Below, piece after piece: positions 14,342-16,279 of a DNA stretch of 16,279 bases. The position numbers were made by a program, and so were the translations under genes. Numbering within the stretch: the first letter of the stretch is position 1; the number at the start of each line of letters is the position of its first letter. Origin of the DNA: JANNRR01 sp043736155 (lineage in GTDB: Bacteria > Pseudomonadota > Alphaproteobacteria > Rhodobacterales > Rhodobacteraceae); contig JAYTDA010000384.1 in the NCBI GenBank assembly GCA_043736155.1, positions 1 to 16,279 of the forward strand. Direction: 5' to 3'. Below the pieces are notes generated by a model. The model saw only the letters and a program-made list of their open reading frames with translations, had not been told where the DNA came from and made no database searches.

Positions 14342-14954
14342 CACCCGGATCATCCTGGGCGGCCTCGCCTCGGTCGGCGTCGCGGCCCTTGCCGGATTTC
14401 TGTGGATTTCCAATGGCATCAACAGCGACGCTTCGGCACAATCCGAAGATACCAGCGGCCCCAATCTGGTGATCGAGGTCGGCGGTGCCGCCTCTGGCCG
14501 CATCGTCATCGACCTGCGCTCGGATGTCGCCCCGGGTCATGTGGCACAAGTGGTGGCGCTGGCCGAAGCGGGCGCCTATGACAATGTGGTGTTTCACCGG
14601 GTGATCGACGGCTTCATGGCCCAGACCGGTGATGTGCAGTTCGGCAAACGCGGCGGCGACATCTCTGGTGCCGGGCGCGGCGGCTCCGACATGGCGGACC
14701 TCAAGGCAGAGTTTTCGGCGCTGCCATTTGATGCCGGGGTGCTGGGCATGGCGCGGTCGGCCGATCCCGACAGCGCCAACAGCCAGTTCTTCATCACCCT
14801 GGCTCCGGCACCGCATCTGAACGGTGACTACACGGTGTTCGGTGCGGTGATCGAAGGGATGGATGTGGTCAATGCGATCAAAAAGGGCGATGCCAACGAC
14901 AACGGCCTGGTCACCGATCCGGATTACATCGTCAAGGTGACGGTCGAGAAATAG
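14334..14954 (+). CDS. Cyclophilin-type peptidyl-prolyl isomerase, membrane-anchored/periplasmic
   Basis: 206 residues. An N-terminal hydrophobic helix (about residues 6-26, IILGGLASVGVAALAGFLWI) is an uncleaved anchor or signal peptide with no clear cleavage site, followed by a linker and a cyclophilin domain (about 44-206), placing activity in the periplasm. The core motifs are FHRVIDGFMAQTGD (Arg89), GVLGMARSADPDSANSQFFI and GDYTVFGAVIEGMDVVNAIK. It shares an unbroken 22-residue stretch around FHRVIDGF with the preceding isomerase, indicating tandem duplication. The ATG at 14334 overlaps the previous stop (ATGTCTGA) and precedes the hydrophobic helix directly; longer in-frame starts would lie inside ppiB. 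PpiA-like role inferred. Confidence 0.92.
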   Translation: MSDTRIILGGLASVGVAALAGFLWISNGINSDASAQSEDTSGPNLVIEVGGAASGRIVIDLRSDVAPGHVAQVVALAEAGAYDNVVFHRVIDGFMAQTGDVQFGKRGGDISGAGRGGSDMADLKAEFSALPFDAGVLGMARSADPDSANSQFFITLAPAPHLNGDYTVFGAVIEGMDVVNAIKKGDANDNGLVTDPDYIVKVTVEK

Positions 14955-14981
14955 CGCGGCTTTCGCCCGTTCCACAGCGGG

Positions 14982-15113
14982 CCTGGGGTCTGTCCGACGC
15001 TGATAGAAGCGCCAGACAAACTCCTGCCCGTTGATTTTTGCCTGTCTTGCGTCCAGATCGGTTGTCCGCACCGGATCAGGTCCGGGGCAGGCATTTTGTC
15101 GGACAGGCCCTGG
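14982..15113. repeat. 132-bp inverted-repeat element with internal CCGGA hairpin
   Basis: The ends CCTGGGGTCTGTCCGAC (14982-14998) and GTCGGACAGGCCCTGG (15098-15113) are imperfect inverted repeats, 12 of 13 matched in the core GGGYCTGTCCGAC. Inside is CCGGATCAGGTCCGG (15071-15085), like the dispersed CCGGA...TCCGG palindromes of alphaproteobacteria. No gene is visible. It may be a MITE or IS relic; the family is not identified. Confidence 0.5.
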
Positions 15114-15218
15114 CAGGCGGCTGAAGCAGTCGCTTTTCCTTCAGGATTTCGGTTTTGGTGGATGATACCAACGGTCCCTTGAATGGGCTCTTTTTGATGA
15201 CCAAGGTTGCCCGGAAAT

Positions 15219-15342
15219 CCCCTCCTCCTTGTGGGGAGGGTTAGGGTGGGGGTCTCTCAGGCCGCTGATCTTGCGCGGAATTCCATCCTGAACATAAGCG
15301 CTGGAGCGACCCCCACCCCTGCCCTCCCCACCAAGGGGGAGG
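15219..15342. repeat. Inverted-repeat element with long G/C-rich arms
   Basis: The left arm (15219-15254, core GTGGGGAGGGTTAGGGTGGG) and right arm (15308-15342, core CCCCCACCCCTGCCCTCCCC) are about 85-90% complementary over roughly 32 bp, around a loop of about 53 bp. Elements with this G-rich arm are scattered in intergenic DNA of many proteobacteria. It is a likely MITE-like or structural repeat, non-coding. Confidence 0.65.
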
Positions 15343-15501
15343 CAGAGCCGTTCTTCTGCGGCAAGCCCGATGGGGCCTGCCGGACAGTGGGCGGCGCCAT
15401 CAGGAGCAATTCAGCCCTGCGCAGTCTGCGGTCAGCCAAAAGGGCGGTTGGTATCCCTCGATGGCCCTGGATGAAGTGACTCACAAAACGAAGGAGATCG
15501 G

Positions 15502-15519
15502 GAGTTTTTCAGCAGCCTG
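15502..15519. mobile_element. IS-end-like motif GAGTTTTTCAGCAGCCTG
   Basis: The motif (reverse complement begins CAGGCTGCTGAAAAACTC) resembles terminal inverted repeats of insertion sequences such as IS1182-type elements. It lies exactly where the AlpA-like frame stops. No matching opposite end or transposase is seen, so this would be a lone remnant. Confidence 0.35.
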
Positions 15520-15727
15520 TTCGGGCGGACAGCTTCCATCGCGTAACGTTCAGTCCAACTTTTTGCCGACGCCGCATGTCCCCTTGCCGCGACCAGCGCC
15601 AAATTGTGTCAGTGGACAGGTTGTAGCGCGCGGCTACTTGAGAGACATTGAGAAAGAGGTTTTCAGTTTTGATCTGGACGCTGACGACGGCACCTTTCAA
15701 GTGTGTTTCAAGAATGCCAAGCCACAT
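15509..15727 (-). CDS. AlpA/HTH_17-like small regulator, apparently truncated
   Basis: 72 codons. Residues 25-68 (FLNVSQVAARYNLSTDTIW, RWSRQGD, VGLNVTRWKLS) fit the winged-helix/MerR-like DNA-binding domain of AlpA and excisionase-type regulators carried by prophages and integrative elements. The usual ending after RW.LS (a DIEAW-like helix and about 10-15 residues) is missing: the frame runs ARTGC and stops inside an IS-end-like motif, which suggests truncation. GAGG lies 5 nt before the ATG. The N-terminal 20 residues are not conserved in the family and could be non-coding. It is surrounded by repeats and lies 220 bp from a tRNA gene. Likely a relic (pseudogene) of an integrated element; no partner integrase is seen. 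Confidence 0.5.
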   Translation of the reverse strand: MWLGILETHLKGAVVSVQIKTENLFLNVSQVAARYNLSTDTIWRWSRQGDMRRRQKVGLNVTRWKLSARTGC

Positions 15728-15740
15728 TCTGCCTCGACAC

Positions 15741-15764
15741 CAACGCCATAGACAACGCCATAGT
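15741..15764. repeat. 12-bp tandem duplication
   Basis: CAACGCCATAGA followed by CAACGCCATAGT, two copies with one mismatch, just upstream of the AlpA-like start on the minus strand. Probably replication slippage. Confidence 0.7.
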
Positions 15765-15949
15765 CATCGCGCGGTCTGGGACGCCGATGATCCTTGATGA
15801 ACTGGGGGATCAAGATAATTCTGGTTACACATGTAGCCATAATGCAACAACTCCAGAGGCGGCGCCGTTTCAAGCATAATGGCATTGATGTGGGTTGCGC
15901 CAGTGGCATAGAATTATAGTTAATAAAATCAATATGTTAATTGACCTTG

Positions 15950-16039
15950 TGGCGGAGAGACAGGGATTCGAACCCTGGGTCGGCTCGCACCGACAACGGT
16001 TTTCGAGACCGCCGCATTCGACCACTCTGCCACCTCTCC
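15950..16039 (-). tRNA. serU-like: tRNA-Ser (anticodon CGA)
   Basis: A 90-nt class II tRNA. The acceptor stem GGAGAGG pairs with TCTCTCC, with G as discriminator and an encoded CCA at 15950-15952. The anticodon loop CTCGAAA gives anticodon CGA (16003-16005), reading UCG serine codons. A long variable arm (GTCGG...CCGAC) is typical of tRNA-Ser, and the T-arm is AGGGTTCGAATCCCT. All stems pair, so it should be functional. It borders the relic-rich region, consistent with tRNA genes being common integration sites, though no duplicated 3' end was found. Confidence 0.97.
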
Positions 16040-16040
16040 G

Positions 16041-16203
16041 CGGTAGGGATCAACGGCGGGTGATCTAGTCGGAACCGGGCAGCGGCGCAACCCCGGATTT
16101 TGCACCTGTCGCTAGCACAAGGCATGTCCGGATTTTGCGCCCCGGAATTGCCGCCATCACACAAGCGTGCCGGGGAACCGCCCCAGGGGAATCGGGTGAA
16201 GGA
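16041..16203 (-). promoter_or_regulatory. Upstream region of tRNA-Ser with paired repeats and a weak promoter
   Basis: A 13-bp sequence CCGGATTTTGCRC occurs at 16093-16105 and again at 16128-16140, 35 bp apart. On the tRNA strand TTGCGC is followed after 17 bp by TAGATC, about 22 bp before the tRNA 5' end, a weak candidate promoter. No gene is seen here. Confidence 0.35.
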
Positions 16204-16278
16204 TTATGCTTTGATGAGGCTTGCGAGATAGTCGTCGTCCCAGGCGGCGGTTTTCAGGCGGAGCCGGATTGAATCGCG
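16204..16278 (-). CDS. C-terminal 24 codons of an unidentified protein
   Basis: An open frame entering from the right edge ends RLRLKTAAWDDDYLASLIKA and then TAA. It may be the end of a real gene transcribed toward tRNA-Ser, but too little is present to assign a family or to be sure it is coding. Confidence 0.3.
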   Translation of the reverse strand, partial: RDSIRLRLKTAAWDDDYLASLIKA

Positions 16279-16279
16279 G

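Larger units (their letters stand above)
14955..15949. other. About 1 kb without an intact gene: repeat and relic region
   Basis: Between the periplasmic cyclophilin and tRNA-Ser no full-length recognisable gene is found. The stretch holds a 132-bp inverted-repeat element (14982-15113), an unassigned segment (15114-15218), a second inverted-repeat element (15219-15342), unassigned DNA (15343-15501), an IS-end-like motif (15502-15519), a truncated AlpA-type regulator (15509-15727), a 12-bp tandem repeat (15741-15764) and an AT-rich tail (about 15905-15945). A 70-codon minus-strand frame at 15697-15909 resembles no family known to me. The composition and relics, beside a tRNA gene, suggest a decayed insertion site. 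Confidence 0.7.

Noticed and set aside
13595..14509. Minus-strand 304-codon frame opposite the cyclophilins
   Set aside because: Antisense to two certain genes without RBS or domain.
15207..15484. Open frames across the G-rich inverted repeat
   Set aside because: Coding potential arises from the repeat arms; proline/glycine-rich nonsense on both strands.
15697..15909. 70-codon minus-strand frame upstream of the AlpA-like frame
   Set aside because: No family recognised, no good RBS, contains the slipped 12-bp repeat; noted only within the relic region.
15640..16039. Integration att duplication of the tRNA-Ser 3' end
   Set aside because: No second copy of the tRNA 3' sequence (TCGAATCCCTGTCTCTCC) was found in the window.

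Overview
The window looks like chromosomal DNA of a GC-rich alphaproteobacterium, most likely Rhodobacterales (Rhodobacteraceae/Paracoccaceae). Four signs support this: the tail-tip end of a RcGTA-type gene transfer agent (GTA) cluster, a pyruvate dehydrogenase E1-beta subunit with its own N-terminal lipoyl domain, an ftsB-like gene directly before pdhA, and an FbaB-type class I aldolase next to pgk. Species cannot be named from the sequence alone.

Layout. (1) Positions 2-6175, plus strand: the end of a GTA structural operon, with the C-terminus of the NlpC/P60 tail peptidase (g14), the very large TIM-barrel megatron protein (g15), and a DUF2793 tail-fibre gene translationally coupled to g15. 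(2) Positions 6280-7089, plus: cysE, serine O-acetyltransferase. (3) Positions 7149-11258, minus: ftsB, then pdhA-pdhB-pdhC. The three pdh genes are packed with 9-13 bp gaps and form an operon; no E3 (lpd) gene follows. (4) Positions 11411-13628, minus: pgk then a class I fructose-bisphosphate aldolase, with a palindrome before the aldolase that resembles the CceR operator. (5) Positions 13835-14954, plus: two overlapping cyclophilin-type prolyl isomerases, one cytoplasmic and one membrane-anchored/periplasmic. (6) Positions 14955-15949: about 1 kb without an intact gene, holding two inverted-repeat elements, an IS-end-like motif and a truncated AlpA-type HTH regulator. (7) Positions 15950-16039, minus: tRNA-Ser(CGA), then the last 24 codons of an unidentified gene at the window edge.

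How the genes fit together. The glycolysis/gluconeogenesis genes (pgk, fba) and the pyruvate-to-acetyl-CoA step (pdhABC) form a central-carbon block. The cyclophilins and ftsB are housekeeping genes. The GTA tail genes are a domesticated phage-derived DNA-delivery apparatus, here with a receptor-binding fibre gene attached directly to the structural operon. No CRISPR array, complete IS or complete prophage was seen. The most unusual regions are the repeat-built tail fibre, the strong palindrome upstream of pdhA, the CceR-like operator, and the relic-filled kilobase beside the tRNA gene.
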